This document shows, in pieces, positions 1 through 8,039 of a stretch of 44,429 nt of DNA. The position numbers were made by a program, and so were the translations under genes. The notes beneath the pieces were generated by a model. It was not told the DNA's origin and did not search any database. It saw only the letters and a list, made by a program, of their open reading frames with translations. Each line of letters opens with the position of its first letter. Position 1 is the stretch's first letter. Where the stretch lies: contig CALEPS010000072.1 in assembly GCA_937910305.1 (NCBI GenBank), forward strand, positions 1 through 44,429. Direction: 5' to 3'. This DNA is from an uncultured Bacteroidales bacterium. GTDB lineage: Bacteria; Bacteroidota; Bacteroidia; Bacteroidales; Paludibacteraceae.

Positions 1-388
1 AAACATACCATTCTTCCGGGGATATAATGGGTTTCTCGTTCCGGAATATCTCCAGTAAGTTTTTTGTCTCTCCAATACCGTTAGTGAGTCTGTAATTGGC
101 AAACAGAAGACGTTGCAGACGTTGTGACTCCTCTCGCGAAGTGCCGATGGGCATGGCTGCGCATTCATAAACCGGAGGAACGAATCCGTCATGATAATAT
201 GAGCCGTCCAGTTGTGCAGAAAAGGCAGCAATGTATCCTCCTGTATGTACCAGTACCCCGAACATCTTGCCACACCGATGCAACTCGCTATCAGGTGTTG
301 CGAGCATGTATGCGTGTACTTTTTGAATGACGTCCTGTGCTGCTTTTTGAGCAGCAGGATGGGGTGGTAGTGCAAAAGGCGAATACAT
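1..388 (-). CDS. RluA-family RNA pseudouridine synthase, N-terminal part (partial)
   Basis: This gene runs off the left edge; only about 129 N-terminal residues are visible. The translation begins MYSPFALPPHPAAQKAAQD and contains KMFGVLVHTGGYIAAFSAQL followed by FVPPVYE. This matches, as I remember it, the N-terminal extension in Bacteroides RluA-like pseudouridine synthases that precedes the catalytic domain. The catalytic Asp region lies outside the window, so enzymatic identity is inferred from the extension alone. The start at 388 is fixed by an in-frame TGA three codons upstream and by a consensus promoter at 411-442 on the same strand, giving a leader of only about 15-20 nt. The gene is divergent from the DUF1846 gene, with overlapping promoters. 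Confidence 0.6.
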   Translation of the reverse strand, partial: MYSPFALPPHPAAQKAAQDVIQKVHAYMLATPDSELHRCGKMFGVLVHTGGYIAAFSAQLDGSYYHDGFVPPVYECAAMPIGTSREESQRLQRLLFANYRLTNGIGETKNLLEIFRNEKPIISPEEWYV

Positions 389-410
389 AATGCGTCAAAA
401 AAATCGACTG

Positions 411-442
411 CAAAAATACAAAAAAATTTGTATATATGCAAA
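411..442 (-). promoter_or_regulatory. Promoter of the left-going pseudouridine synthase gene
   Basis: Read on the minus strand there is TTTG, exactly 20 bp, then TATTTTTG, an exact match to the Bacteroidetes housekeeping consensus (TTTG / TAnnTTTG). It overlaps the right-going promoter at 427-458. Confidence 0.75.
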
Positions 443-458
443 AATTGTTGTAATTTTG
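427..458 (+). promoter_or_regulatory. Promoter of the DUF1846 gene
   Basis: TTTG at 427-430, a 20-bp spacer, then TAATTTTG at 451-458. The predicted transcription start (about 463-466) lies only a few bases before the ATG at 468. This excludes the longer reading from an upstream ATG at 390, which lies in front of the promoter. Confidence 0.75.
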
Positions 459-467
459 TACCCGATT

Positions 468-1949
468 ATGCAATTAGCTTTCGATAACGATAAATATATT
501 CGCATCCAATCGGAGCATATCCGTGAGCGAATAGCACAGTTTGGCAACAAACTGTATCTGGAGTTGGGCGGCAAGTTGTTTGACGACATGCATGCAAGTC
601 GAGTACTGCCCGGATTTATGCCGGATAGCAAGTTACGGATGTTGACCCAACTGCGTGACTCACTAGAGATACTGATCGTACTCTCTGCCGAAGATATCGA
701 GCGAAACAAAGTGCGTCAGGACTTAGGCATTACGTATGACGAGGACGTACTGCGTCTCCGGGAGGAGTTTATGAACAGAGGATTTATGGTGTCCTCGGTA
801 GTCATTACCCATTATTCGGGTCAGCGGTCCGCCGATGCATACCGTCAGCGGCTGGAACGCAAAGGAATACGGGTATATTATCACTATATCATCGAGGGTT
901 ATCCACACAATGTAGATTTGATTGCGAGCGATGAAGGCTTCGGAAGGAACGACTATATAGAGACTAGCCGTCCCTTGGTGGTCGTTACGGCTCCAGGTCC
1001 CGGAAGCGGCAAGATGGCCGTCTGTCTAAGCCAACTCTATAACGAACAGAAGCACGGTTGCGAAGCCGGTTATGCCAAGTTTGAAACGTTCCCGGTATGG
1101 AATCTGCCTCTGAAACATCCGCTGAACGTAGCTTATGAGGCTGCAACGGCTGATATCCAGGATGTGAACATGCTGGATCCGTTCCATCTTGAAGCCTACG
1201 GCAAGACGGCTGTAAACTATAACCGCGATATTGAGATATTCCCTGTATTGGACGCGTTGTTCAGGTCTATCTACGGCGAGAGCCCGTATAAGTCCCCGAC
1301 GGATATGGGAGTGAATATGGTAGGGTTCTGCATCAGTGACGACGAAGCAGTACGCGAAGCAAGCAAGCAGGAAATAATCCGTCGTTATTTCCGCGCGTTA
1401 TGCCATTTAGCGAACGGCAAATGCAACGAAGCGGAGATTAAGAAACTGGCACTGTTGCAACAACAGGTAGGAATAACTACTGCTTACCGCCGCACCACGG
1501 TAGCAGCCCGTGAACGTCGCGCTTTGAGCGGAGCTCTGCATGACGGTGCTTTTGCTCATGCAGCAGCCATAGAGTTGCCGGACGGACGCGTTATCACAGC
1601 GGAGGCAGGGCCGTTATTAGGCTCCTCTGCCGCCCTGTTGCTGAATGCAATGAAAGAGTTAGCGGGTATTGACCATGCAGTACGGCTGATTCCCGAGAAA
1701 TTCATCAGCCCTATTCAGCAGACGAAGATCGGTTATCTGCATGGTCAGAACCCCAGACTTCACACGGATGAGGTGTTAGTGGCGCTTTCGGTGCTGTCAT
1801 TGCAAGACGAAAACTGCCGTAAGGCATTGGAAACACTTCCTCTGCTGAAGGGATGTCAAGCGCATTCAACAGTAATGCTCAATGAAGTAGATTGGAAAAC
1901 ATTTAAGAAATTAGGAATCGATCTCACAACAGATCCTGCAAAGAAGTAA
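468..1949 (+). CDS. DUF1846 (UPF0371) family protein
   Basis: A 493-residue cytoplasmic protein of the DUF1846/UPF0371 family, which is about 500 residues long elsewhere, so this copy is full length. Recognisable stretches are the N-terminus (AFDNDKYIRIQSEHIRERI), YYHYIIEGYPHNVDLI, the glycine-rich VTAPGPGSGKMAVCLSQLY near residue 185, and GLLLGSSA-like sequence near the C-terminus. The glycine-rich segment resembles a phosphate-binding loop, but the biochemical function of the family is not established to my knowledge. The start at 468 is chosen because the promoter -7 element is at 451-458; the mRNA would be nearly leaderless. The last codons and stop form one strand of the P1 stem of the cobalamin riboswitch that follows. 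Confidence 0.85.
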   Translation: MQLAFDNDKYIRIQSEHIRERIAQFGNKLYLELGGKLFDDMHASRVLPGFMPDSKLRMLTQLRDSLEILIVLSAEDIERNKVRQDLGITYDEDVLRLREEFMNRGFMVSSVVITHYSGQRSADAYRQRLERKGIRVYYHYIIEGYPHNVDLIASDEGFGRNDYIETSRPLVVVTAPGPGSGKMAVCLSQLYNEQKHGCEAGYAKFETFPVWNLPLKHPLNVAYEAATADIQDVNMLDPFHLEAYGKTAVNYNRDIEIFPVLDALFRSIYGESPYKSPTDMGVNMVGFCISDDEAVREASKQEIIRRYFRALCHLANGKCNEAEIKKLALLQQQVGITTAYRRTTVAARERRALSGALHDGAFAHAAAIELPDGRVITAEAGPLLGSSAALLLNAMKELAGIDHAVRLIPEKFISPIQQTKIGYLHGQNPRLHTDEVLVALSVLSLQDENCRKALETLPLLKGCQAHSTVMLNEVDWKTFKKLGIDLTTDPAKK

Positions 1950-2030
1950 AGAGAACTCGGGTGCGAATCCCGGACTGACCGGCAACTGTGATGGCCGCAA
2001 GGCCTAAGTCAGATCGCTTTCTTCTTTTGC
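1938..2030 (+). ncRNA. Cobalamin riboswitch controlling btuB
   Basis: Conserved cobalamin aptamer boxes are present in order: GGGTGCGAATCCCGG at about 1959-1973, GGCAACTGTG at 1981-1990, and AAGTCAGAT at 2006-2014. An outer helix can form between GCAAAGAAG at 1938-1946 and CTTCTTTTGC at 2021-2030. At about 93 nt it is short for the class. The 5' strand of the outer helix overlaps the final codons of the DUF1846 gene. No promoter is visible between that gene and the aptamer. The btuB start codon is 34 nt downstream, so control of translation initiation is the likeliest mode. This is an inference, because no terminator with a U-tract is seen between the aptamer and btuB. Confidence 0.9.
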
Positions 2031-2063
2031 GAATTGAGAAGTCCTCCAGGTTTAGGGCTTACA

Positions 2064-4073
2064 ATGACAAAGAAGATTTTTCTCATACTAATAATGGCAC
2101 TCAGTGCGCACTCTGTTATCGCGGAAAGCGAGACGGAGCGCGATTCGTTGTACTCTGACTTCCGTATAGAGGAGGTTGAGGTAACGGCTCGTAGCCTGAC
2201 GAAAGATATTATCGTTCCGCAGCGGCTGAAGGGGGCGGAGTTGGAGAGACTTAATGCGCTGTCGGTGGCCGATGCGCTGCGTTATTTCTCCGGAGTCCAA
2301 CTCAAAGACTATGGCGGTGTAGGGGGGATCAAGACAATCAACGTACGATCCATGGGCAGCCAGCATACGGCGGTCTATTATAACGGAGTGCAATTGGGCA
2401 ATGCGCAGAACGGACAAGTTGATCTGGGGCGGTTCTCGCTGGATAACATGGAAGAGATTCAGCTTTTCAATGGTCAGAAGTCAGATATCTTCCAGTCTGC
2501 CCGCGAGTTCGGCGCGGCAGGAAATGTGTATCTTACTACCCGTAAACCTTATTTCAAACCGGGCGAACGCGCGCACGTACACGGGAAGATGCGTTTTGGT
2601 TCGTTCGGCTTGGCGAATCCGAATGTGGGATTTGATGTGAAGCTGACGGAAGCCATGTCGCTTACCTTCGATGCCGAGTACGTCTATTCGAATGGCAAAT
2701 ACCCGTTCCGATACCGGCGTGTGCTGCCGAACGGCGAGACGGCATATGACACAACGGCGGTGAGACAGAACGGGGATGTCAATGCGGTGCGTGCGGAACT
2801 CGGTATCCATCATTATTACCGTACCACGGGTTTCTGGCGTGTTCATGCCTATAACTACTATTCCGAGCGCGGTGTGCCGGGAGCCATCGTCAATAATGTA
2901 TGGCGGAACGGCGAGCGTTTATGGGACCGCAACACATTTGTTCAAGCCCAGTGGCAGGACGAATGGTTCGGACGGTGGAGCACCCGTCTTCTTACCAAAT
3001 ACGCGAACGACTATACGCATTACAAGAACAACGACGTGCGTCTGCTGCCCGCCGATAACGAATATACGCAGCAGGAGGTCTATCTGTCGCTGGCTAACAA
3101 AGTGCAGGTTTTCAACTGGTGGGATTTCTCTGTTGCTTATGATTTTCAGTTTAATGACTTGCACCGTAGTAACCTGTTGTCAGACACCGTGCCGGAATAT
3201 TTCAAACGATATTCCCACTGGCTGTCCGCAGCAACTGCTTTCAATATCAAGGAATATCTGAGGATACAGGCGTCCGTATTAATGACTGCTGTAGATAATA
3301 ACAAGCCTCGTGTCACTCCTGGACTGTTCTTTTCTTTCCGTCCTTATCCCGTTATCGATCTCAGTCTGAATGTGTTTTACAAACAAAGCTACCGTTATCC
3401 TACATTCAACGACCTGTACTATACCGATTTGGGAAATGCAAACCTGCGGCCGGAGTTAGCCCGGCAGCACTCGATAGAAGCAGCATACCGCAAAGCAACC
3501 AAAATATATGATATAGCTGTAACCGCTTCCTATTATTACAACCGGGTTACGGATAAGATCATTGCTTACCCGAAAGGGCAGCAGTTCCGGTGGACAATGC
3601 TGAATTTAGGGGAAGTGAAGATCCACGGCATGGATGCCAAAGCGGATATGTCCTTCAATCTGCCGTTGCGGTTCGTGTTACGCGGGCGACTCAATTATAC
3701 GTACCAGAAAGCGATCGATGTAACGAACCCCAATGATACGTATTATTGCCATCAGATCCCCTACATACCCTGGCATAGCGGAAGTGTAGTGGTCGGCCTG
3801 GACTGGCAAAGCAAGAGGGGTGACCATTACGGGTTGAACTATTCGTTTATCTATGTCGGCGAGCGGTACTGCCAGCAGGAGAATATCATTTATAACTACG
3901 TCCAGCCATGGTATACGCATGATATGAGTATATACGGAGAGTGGGGGATCAAGCGTTGGTGGCTGAAGGCGAATTTAGAGATCAATAACATGCTCGGGCA
4001 GGATTACGAAGTAATCCAGAACTACCCGATGCCTAAACAAAATGTACGATGCACATTAGCCGTCAAATATTAG
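2064..4073 (+). CDS. btuB: BtuB-like TonB-dependent vitamin B12 outer-membrane receptor
   Basis: A 669-residue outer-membrane receptor. It has a signal peptide (MTKKIFLILIMALSAHSVIA), a TonB-box region just after it (RIEEVEVTARS), a plug domain (ALRYFSGVQLKDYGGVGGIK, then TINVRSMGSQHTAVYYNGVQ) and a long beta-barrel ending in an aromatic-rich strand. The family imports nutrients across the outer membrane using TonB energy. The substrate is assigned as cobalamin because a cobalamin riboswitch lies immediately upstream and the next genes encode BtuG-like, DUF4465 and BtuF-like proteins. The start at 2064 is chosen over an earlier in-frame ATG at 2034 because it begins a canonical signal peptide just beyond the riboswitch. 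Confidence 0.9.
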   Translation: MTKKIFLILIMALSAHSVIAESETERDSLYSDFRIEEVEVTARSLTKDIIVPQRLKGAELERLNALSVADALRYFSGVQLKDYGGVGGIKTINVRSMGSQHTAVYYNGVQLGNAQNGQVDLGRFSLDNMEEIQLFNGQKSDIFQSAREFGAAGNVYLTTRKPYFKPGERAHVHGKMRFGSFGLANPNVGFDVKLTEAMSLTFDAEYVYSNGKYPFRYRRVLPNGETAYDTTAVRQNGDVNAVRAELGIHHYYRTTGFWRVHAYNYYSERGVPGAIVNNVWRNGERLWDRNTFVQAQWQDEWFGRWSTRLLTKYANDYTHYKNNDVRLLPADNEYTQQEVYLSLANKVQVFNWWDFSVAYDFQFNDLHRSNLLSDTVPEYFKRYSHWLSAATAFNIKEYLRIQASVLMTAVDNNKPRVTPGLFFSFRPYPVIDLSLNVFYKQSYRYPTFNDLYYTDLGNANLRPELARQHSIEAAYRKATKIYDIAVTASYYYNRVTDKIIAYPKGQQFRWTMLNLGEVKIHGMDAKADMSFNLPLRFVLRGRLNYTYQKAIDVTNPNDTYYCHQIPYIPWHSGSVVVGLDWQSKRGDHYGLNYSFIYVGERYCQQENIIYNYVQPWYTHDMSIYGEWGIKRWWLKANLEINNMLGQDYEVIQNYPMPKQNVRCTLAVKY

Positions 4074-4101
4074 GATTAAGGAGCAAAGACCGCTTCGCTA
4101 A

Positions 4102-4172
4102 AAGAGTAAAGACTTATATGTATTTATTTATACATTTTTGTCTATTCTCCTTACTCCTTACTCTTTACTCTT
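4102..4172 (+). repeat. 11-bp inverted repeat around the start codon, and a 7-bp tandem repeat in the signal-peptide region
   Basis: AAGAGTAAAGA at 4102-4112 is exactly complementary to TCTTTACTCTT at 4162-4172, so the mRNA could fold over the ATG at 4118. The right arm is part of a heptad tandem repeat (CTCCTTA, CTCCTTA, CTCTTTA, CTCTT) at 4147-4172 that encodes part of the lipoprotein signal peptide. Because 7 is not a multiple of 3, gain or loss of one unit would shift the reading frame. Confidence 0.7.
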
Positions 4173-5971
4173 GTAGAGGCGACGAGGTCGTCTATCCCAC
4201 TATCGGCACGCATGTGACGGATGAAGTGCGCGAGGGCGGGCTATATGTACTATGCGAGGGGAATATGGGTTCTAACAAAGCCCGGCTCGACTACATGAAT
4301 CTTAATTCGGGGGAATATTACGCCAACTGGTACGGCTCTCAAAACCCGCACCAGTTAAAGGAATTGGGTGATGTAGGAAACGATATCCAAGCGTACGGAG
4401 GAAGACTTTATGCCGTGATCAACTGTTCGCACAAGGTAGAGGTAATGGACAGGCAAGCGCGGCATATAGGGCAGGTGGATATCCCTAACTGCCGCTATCT
4501 GGCATTCAAAGGGAACAAGGCGTATGTGAGTGCCTATGTAGGCTCTGTAGCCACGCCGGAAATGTTAGGGTCTGTCTTTGAGGTGGACACCGCTACGCTG
4601 GAGATCACCCGTGAGGTGAAAGTAGGTCACCAGCCGGACGAGATTTGTATTGTGGGCGAGAAACTATATGCGGTCAATTCGGGCGGCTATTTTACCAACC
4701 GGCATGACTCAACGGTTTCAGTGATAGAGTTAGGCGGATTTACAGAGACAAAGAAGATCACAGTAGGTTCGAATCCGCAACGCATCCGGGCGGACCAGAG
4801 CGGCAAACTATGGGTCTGCACGGAACAAGGGATAGCTATTATTGAGGAGGAAAGAGTGACGAGACGGATCGATGCAAAAGCAAGCAATATCTCTATCCAT
4901 GGATCGACAGCCTATATCATAGACAGCGAATCGCACCTGCTTCGTGCCTTCTCCACCATTGATTTTACAGAACAGGAACAGCATATAGACATATCGGGAT
5001 ATGAGCACCCGTACGGATTGCTGGCGACGAATGATGTAATCTACATCACAGATGCCAAGAATTATGTCTCTTCCGGTTTGCTGCATTGCTATGGCTACGA
5101 CGGCAAGGAGCACTGGTCCGCCCGGACAGGCGATATACCGGGTCATTTGTGCCGCGTGAGCGGAGCCTATGAACTCCATCCGGATACAACGAAGCAGGAT
5201 ACGGTAAAAGCCTTCTCTCCTTATATTTCGCGCGTGTATGAGTACCTGCCGGCGATGGGGCAGTTTGTAAATGTGCTGCCTAAATACGAAGAAGGAGACG
5301 ATGCTGAATCCATGTGCCGCAAATGCGAACAGGCTATAGCCAACAATGCCGGAGGCATGATCTGTTTAGGAGGATGGGGAGGTTATATTATCTTCGGTTT
5401 TGACCACGCGGTAGAGAACAAAGAGGGCTATGACCTGCGAATCCTGGGAAACGCCTTTCTCATGAGCGGGAATGAGACCTATGGTAGCAGCGAACCGGGC
5501 ATTGTGCTGGTCAGTCGGGATGAGAACAAGAACGGTCTGCCGGACGACGAGTGGTATGAACTGAAAGGCTCCCTGTATGACAATCCGGCGACAAAACACC
5601 ATGTGTCAAAGACCTATACGCGCGAGAGCGATACAATCCGCAATCCTTTCCATCAGCAGCCTTATTACCCGCAATGGGTAGAGGCGGAAAGCATTACTTT
5701 TACGGGTGCCTTACTGCCTCCGACAACAGAGAATATCAGCGGGCAGAACGTACAGCGGATTCTGGATTTCGGCTATGCGGACAACAAACCGAACAGCGAC
5801 AAAGAAGGAACAAGTTTTGATATATCGTGGGCTGTAGATGCGGATGGCAAATCTGTTTCACTGCCATGCATAGATTTCGTCCGCATCTACACTGCGGTAG
5901 ATGAAGCATACGAAGGTACCGGCGAACTCAGTACGGAGGTCTCCGGAGCCATCGACCTGCATATGGAATAG
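4118..5971 (+). CDS. BtuG-like surface B12-binding lipoprotein fused to a second Bacteroidales surface-protein domain
   Basis: A 617-residue predicted surface lipoprotein. The signal peptide ends in a lipobox (LYSC, Cys at about residue 19). Residues ~40-370 look like a YncE/BtuG-type beta-propeller, with repeats such as DVGNDIQAYGGRLYAVINC, KVGHQPDEICIVGEKLYAVN and TVGSNPQRIRADQSGKLWVC. Residues ~372-617 resemble a domain I know as a separate Bacteroides 'cell surface protein': MGQFVNVLPKYEEGDD, GGMICLGGWGGYIIFGFDH and a calcium-loop-like DENKNGLPDDEW. In Bacteroides, BtuG caps BtuB and captures B12 at the surface; operon position supports that role here. The start at 4118 avoids overlap with btuB and gives a proper lipoprotein signal; an in-frame ATG at 4049 lies inside btuB. 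The BtuG role is inferred and the fusion is observed. Confidence 0.75.
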   Translation: MYLFIHFCLFSLLLTLYSCRGDEVVYPTIGTHVTDEVREGGLYVLCEGNMGSNKARLDYMNLNSGEYYANWYGSQNPHQLKELGDVGNDIQAYGGRLYAVINCSHKVEVMDRQARHIGQVDIPNCRYLAFKGNKAYVSAYVGSVATPEMLGSVFEVDTATLEITREVKVGHQPDEICIVGEKLYAVNSGGYFTNRHDSTVSVIELGGFTETKKITVGSNPQRIRADQSGKLWVCTEQGIAIIEEERVTRRIDAKASNISIHGSTAYIIDSESHLLRAFSTIDFTEQEQHIDISGYEHPYGLLATNDVIYITDAKNYVSSGLLHCYGYDGKEHWSARTGDIPGHLCRVSGAYELHPDTTKQDTVKAFSPYISRVYEYLPAMGQFVNVLPKYEEGDDAESMCRKCEQAIANNAGGMICLGGWGGYIIFGFDHAVENKEGYDLRILGNAFLMSGNETYGSSEPGIVLVSRDENKNGLPDDEWYELKGSLYDNPATKHHVSKTYTRESDTIRNPFHQQPYYPQWVEAESITFTGALLPPTTENISGQNVQRILDFGYADNKPNSDKEGTSFDISWAVDADGKSVSLPCIDFVRIYTAVDEAYEGTGELSTEVSGAIDLHME

Positions 5972-6027
5972 TGCCAAAAACACTTATAATTAACATTATT
6001 TATTAACAATTTAAAACAACAAACAAA

Positions 6028-6741
6028 ATGAAAAAATCATTTCTTTTCGTAGCCGCTCTGGCACTGACCTTTGCGGCATGCCAGCCGCGCACAGACGTGG
6101 AGAACAAAACCATCGCTACCTTTGAGGAAGCAGCCATCACTCCCTTGACCATTGAGAGTACGTTCAAGTATTCTGTGGACACAATGGTATTCCTGCAGAG
6201 CGGTAATTTTGAAATCCAGCAGACCGTTAGCTGGAGCGGTGCTATGACAGCAGGAGGTGTGGTTTCCAACCAAACTACTACAGATGTAAAAAACGGCTAT
6301 GCTGATGCTTACAAATCGGCTGCCGGAGGTGCTTATGCCGGAAAAAACTATCTGGTTTGGTATTCCGACTCTTTTTCTCCTAATGTCATCAAACTGACGA
6401 AGGCTGCTACGGTTCCGGGCATGTATGTTTGCAATACTGCGCTCGTTGAGTCCATGATCAAGTTGGGAGACGGAATGTCCACAGTTGCCGGAGGGTTCAC
6501 GGAGAATGACCACCTTCTGCTGACCATTGGCGGTTCGCTGGAAGGGAAAGAGGTAAACAGCACGGTTGAGTTCTATCTTGCAAAGGGTGAAAACATTGTA
6601 AATCAATGGACTTATGTAGATCTGAGCACGCTTGGCAAAGTGGATGAACTGCATTTCACCATGAGTGGTACGAAGACCAATTCGTATGGTTTGACCACTC
6701 CGACTTATTTCTGTATCGATAACCTCGGCGCATCCAAGTAA
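6028..6741 (+). CDS. DUF4465 surface lipoprotein, probable BtuH-like B12-binding protein
   Basis: A 237-residue protein with a lipoprotein signal (MKKSFLFVAALALTFAAC). The mature part has the features I associate with DUF4465: WSGAMTAGGVVSNQTTTDVKNGY, the GAYAGKNYLVWYSD motif, and a C-terminal VDLSTLGKVDELHFTMSGTK with YFCIDNL. I recall that the Bacteroides B12-binding lipoprotein BtuH belongs to this type; I cannot verify this here. The context (riboswitch, BtuB, BtuG-like, BtuF-like) makes a role in surface capture or transfer of cobalamin likely. It is 56 bp after the preceding gene and overlaps the next by one base (TAATG), which suggests translational coupling. Confidence 0.75.
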   Translation: MKKSFLFVAALALTFAACQPRTDVENKTIATFEEAAITPLTIESTFKYSVDTMVFLQSGNFEIQQTVSWSGAMTAGGVVSNQTTTDVKNGYADAYKSAAGGAYAGKNYLVWYSDSFSPNVIKLTKAATVPGMYVCNTALVESMIKLGDGMSTVAGGFTENDHLLLTIGGSLEGKEVNSTVEFYLAKGENIVNQWTYVDLSTLGKVDELHFTMSGTKTNSYGLTTPTYFCIDNLGASK

Positions 6742-7814
6742 TGCGGACAGTACAGACCATAGTATCTGTTATCATGCTTCTTTGCTTCGTCGGGTGCGCA
6801 CAGCACTCGGCGGAGCAGGGTAGTGTGCCGGAAGGCAACAAATACGCTACAGGGTTTCAGATCACCGAGACGGATACAGGCGTAGTGGTAGAGGTGTTCC
6901 AACCTTACCAGCGCATCTGTGTCAAAGAGCCGCTCCGCCGTCTGGGAACGATGAGTACCGTGCAGGTCGGCTTTCTCTATGCCTTGGACGCGATGGATAA
7001 CCTGGTGGCGGTATGTAATCCGGAGTTGATCTACACGCCTGTCCGCGGCGACGAGATAGACCTCGGTGACTCGATGAAGCCGAGTGCTGAACGCACGCTC
7101 CAAGCCGGTCTGGATGTGCTGCTGGCGGTCAATTACGGCCAGTATGACAATCTGGAAGCGGCGCGGATAGAGAAACTGGGTGTGTTCACCATGTATATCA
7201 ACGAATGGCAGGAACACACGCCTCTTGCGCGCGCCGAGTGGATTCGTGTCTTCGGTGCGCTCACCGGCAAACTGCCGCAGGCGGACTCTGTTTTCAATGC
7301 CATAGAGCAAAAGTATCTCCATCTTACAGCGAGTGTCAACGAGCGGTCCTACAGCGGAAGCGGTCTCACAGGCGAAGCCGGTCGGGCAGCACAGCGGTCA
7401 ATCATGTCCGGCAATAATTTCCGCGGCACATGGTATGTGCCTTCCGGCAAGAATTATCTGGCGTACCTCTTCAAGGACGCAGGGGCGCAATATCCGTTCT
7501 ATGACGACGAGCGGGAGACTTCTATTCCGCTAACGGTTGAGGAGACGCTGCGTTATTTCCATGACGCGGATGTGTGGGTAGGTGCCGGAGGTAACAGTCT
7601 GGCGGAACTCGCCGAGATAGACGAGAAACATACATGGTTCAAGGCGTATCAGGAACGCCGCGTCTATAACTGGCGCAAGCAGCGTCTGGCGAACGGCGCG
7701 AATAATTTCTGGGAGCGCGGTGTAGTGCACCCCGAAGAAATGCTGGAGGACGTTATTAATATCCTGAATAACGCTCCTGACTCCGTGCTGCATTTCGCTA
7801 ACAGATTGTACTAG
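6741..7814 (+). CDS. btuF: BtuF-like ABC transporter substrate-binding lipoprotein
   Basis: A 357-residue periplasmic-binding-protein-family lipoprotein (signal ending VGC, Cys at about residue 20). It has the two-lobe helical-backbone pattern of the B12/Fe-siderophore class: PYQRICVKEPLRRLGTMSTV, then LVAVCNPELIY, LQAGLDVLLAVNYGQYD and LGVFTMYINEW in the N-lobe, and GNNFRGTWYVPSGKNYLAYL with DADVWVGAGG in the C-lobe. It would hand cobalamin to an inner-membrane BtuCD importer. No btuC or btuD is present in this operon, so the permease must be elsewhere. The start codon shares a base with the stop of the upstream gene. The stop codon lies within the first arm of the terminator hairpin. Confidence 0.8.
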   Translation: MRTVQTIVSVIMLLCFVGCAQHSAEQGSVPEGNKYATGFQITETDTGVVVEVFQPYQRICVKEPLRRLGTMSTVQVGFLYALDAMDNLVAVCNPELIYTPVRGDEIDLGDSMKPSAERTLQAGLDVLLAVNYGQYDNLEAARIEKLGVFTMYINEWQEHTPLARAEWIRVFGALTGKLPQADSVFNAIEQKYLHLTASVNERSYSGSGLTGEAGRAAQRSIMSGNNFRGTWYVPSGKNYLAYLFKDAGAQYPFYDDERETSIPLTVEETLRYFHDADVWVGAGGNSLAELAEIDEKHTWFKAYQERRVYNWRKQRLANGANNFWERGVVHPEEMLEDVINILNNAPDSVLHFANRLY

Positions 7815-7850
7815 GATACTAGGAGCCTAGGATCCTAGTTTCCTAGTTTT
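7810..7850 (+). terminator. Strong intrinsic terminator closing the B12 operon
   Basis: Two copies of ACTAGGA (7810-7816, 7818-7824) face two copies of TCCTAGT (7833-7839, 7841-7847), forming a 15-position stem with one T-T mismatch. TTT and a pyrimidine-rich stretch follow. The loop is itself a CCTAGG palindrome. The btuF stop codon is inside the first arm. Confidence 0.8.
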
Positions 7851-8031
7851 CTCTGGCTACCTCCTCCAGACAAGTCCGGCAGAGGCAATCGGAATAATGC
7901 GTGCGCAGATAAGCGCGCGCTTTTTCGTTTAGAATGACTCCCACGCACTGGCAGAACGCATCGTGAGTGCAAACAAAATGTGCCCCGCATCGGGGGCACG
8001 TTTTGTTATTGGGTGTTTGGTCGGTTGCCAT
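7843..8031 (-). CDS. Cysteine-rich CWC-family small protein
   Basis: A 62-residue protein with eight cysteines arranged CPRCG, FVCTH, FCQCVGV, and DCLCRTCL, matching the cysteine-rich CWC family (probable metal-binding small proteins of unknown role). The conserved middle, LNEKARAYLRTHYSDCLC, fits the family well. It begins 8 bp after the stop of the SusA-like gene on the same strand and is probably co-transcribed. Its 3' end overlaps the B12-operon terminator hairpin on the other strand by a few bases. Confidence 0.75.
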   Translation of the reverse strand: MATDQTPNNKTCPRCGAHFVCTHDAFCQCVGVILNEKARAYLRTHYSDCLCRTCLEEVAREN

Positions 8032-8039
8032 TGTGTCCT

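Noticed and set aside
390..467. Longer N-terminus for the DUF1846 protein from ATG at 390
   Set aside because: The promoter -7 element lies at 451-458, so this segment would not be transcribed. The family N-terminus matches the ATG at 468.
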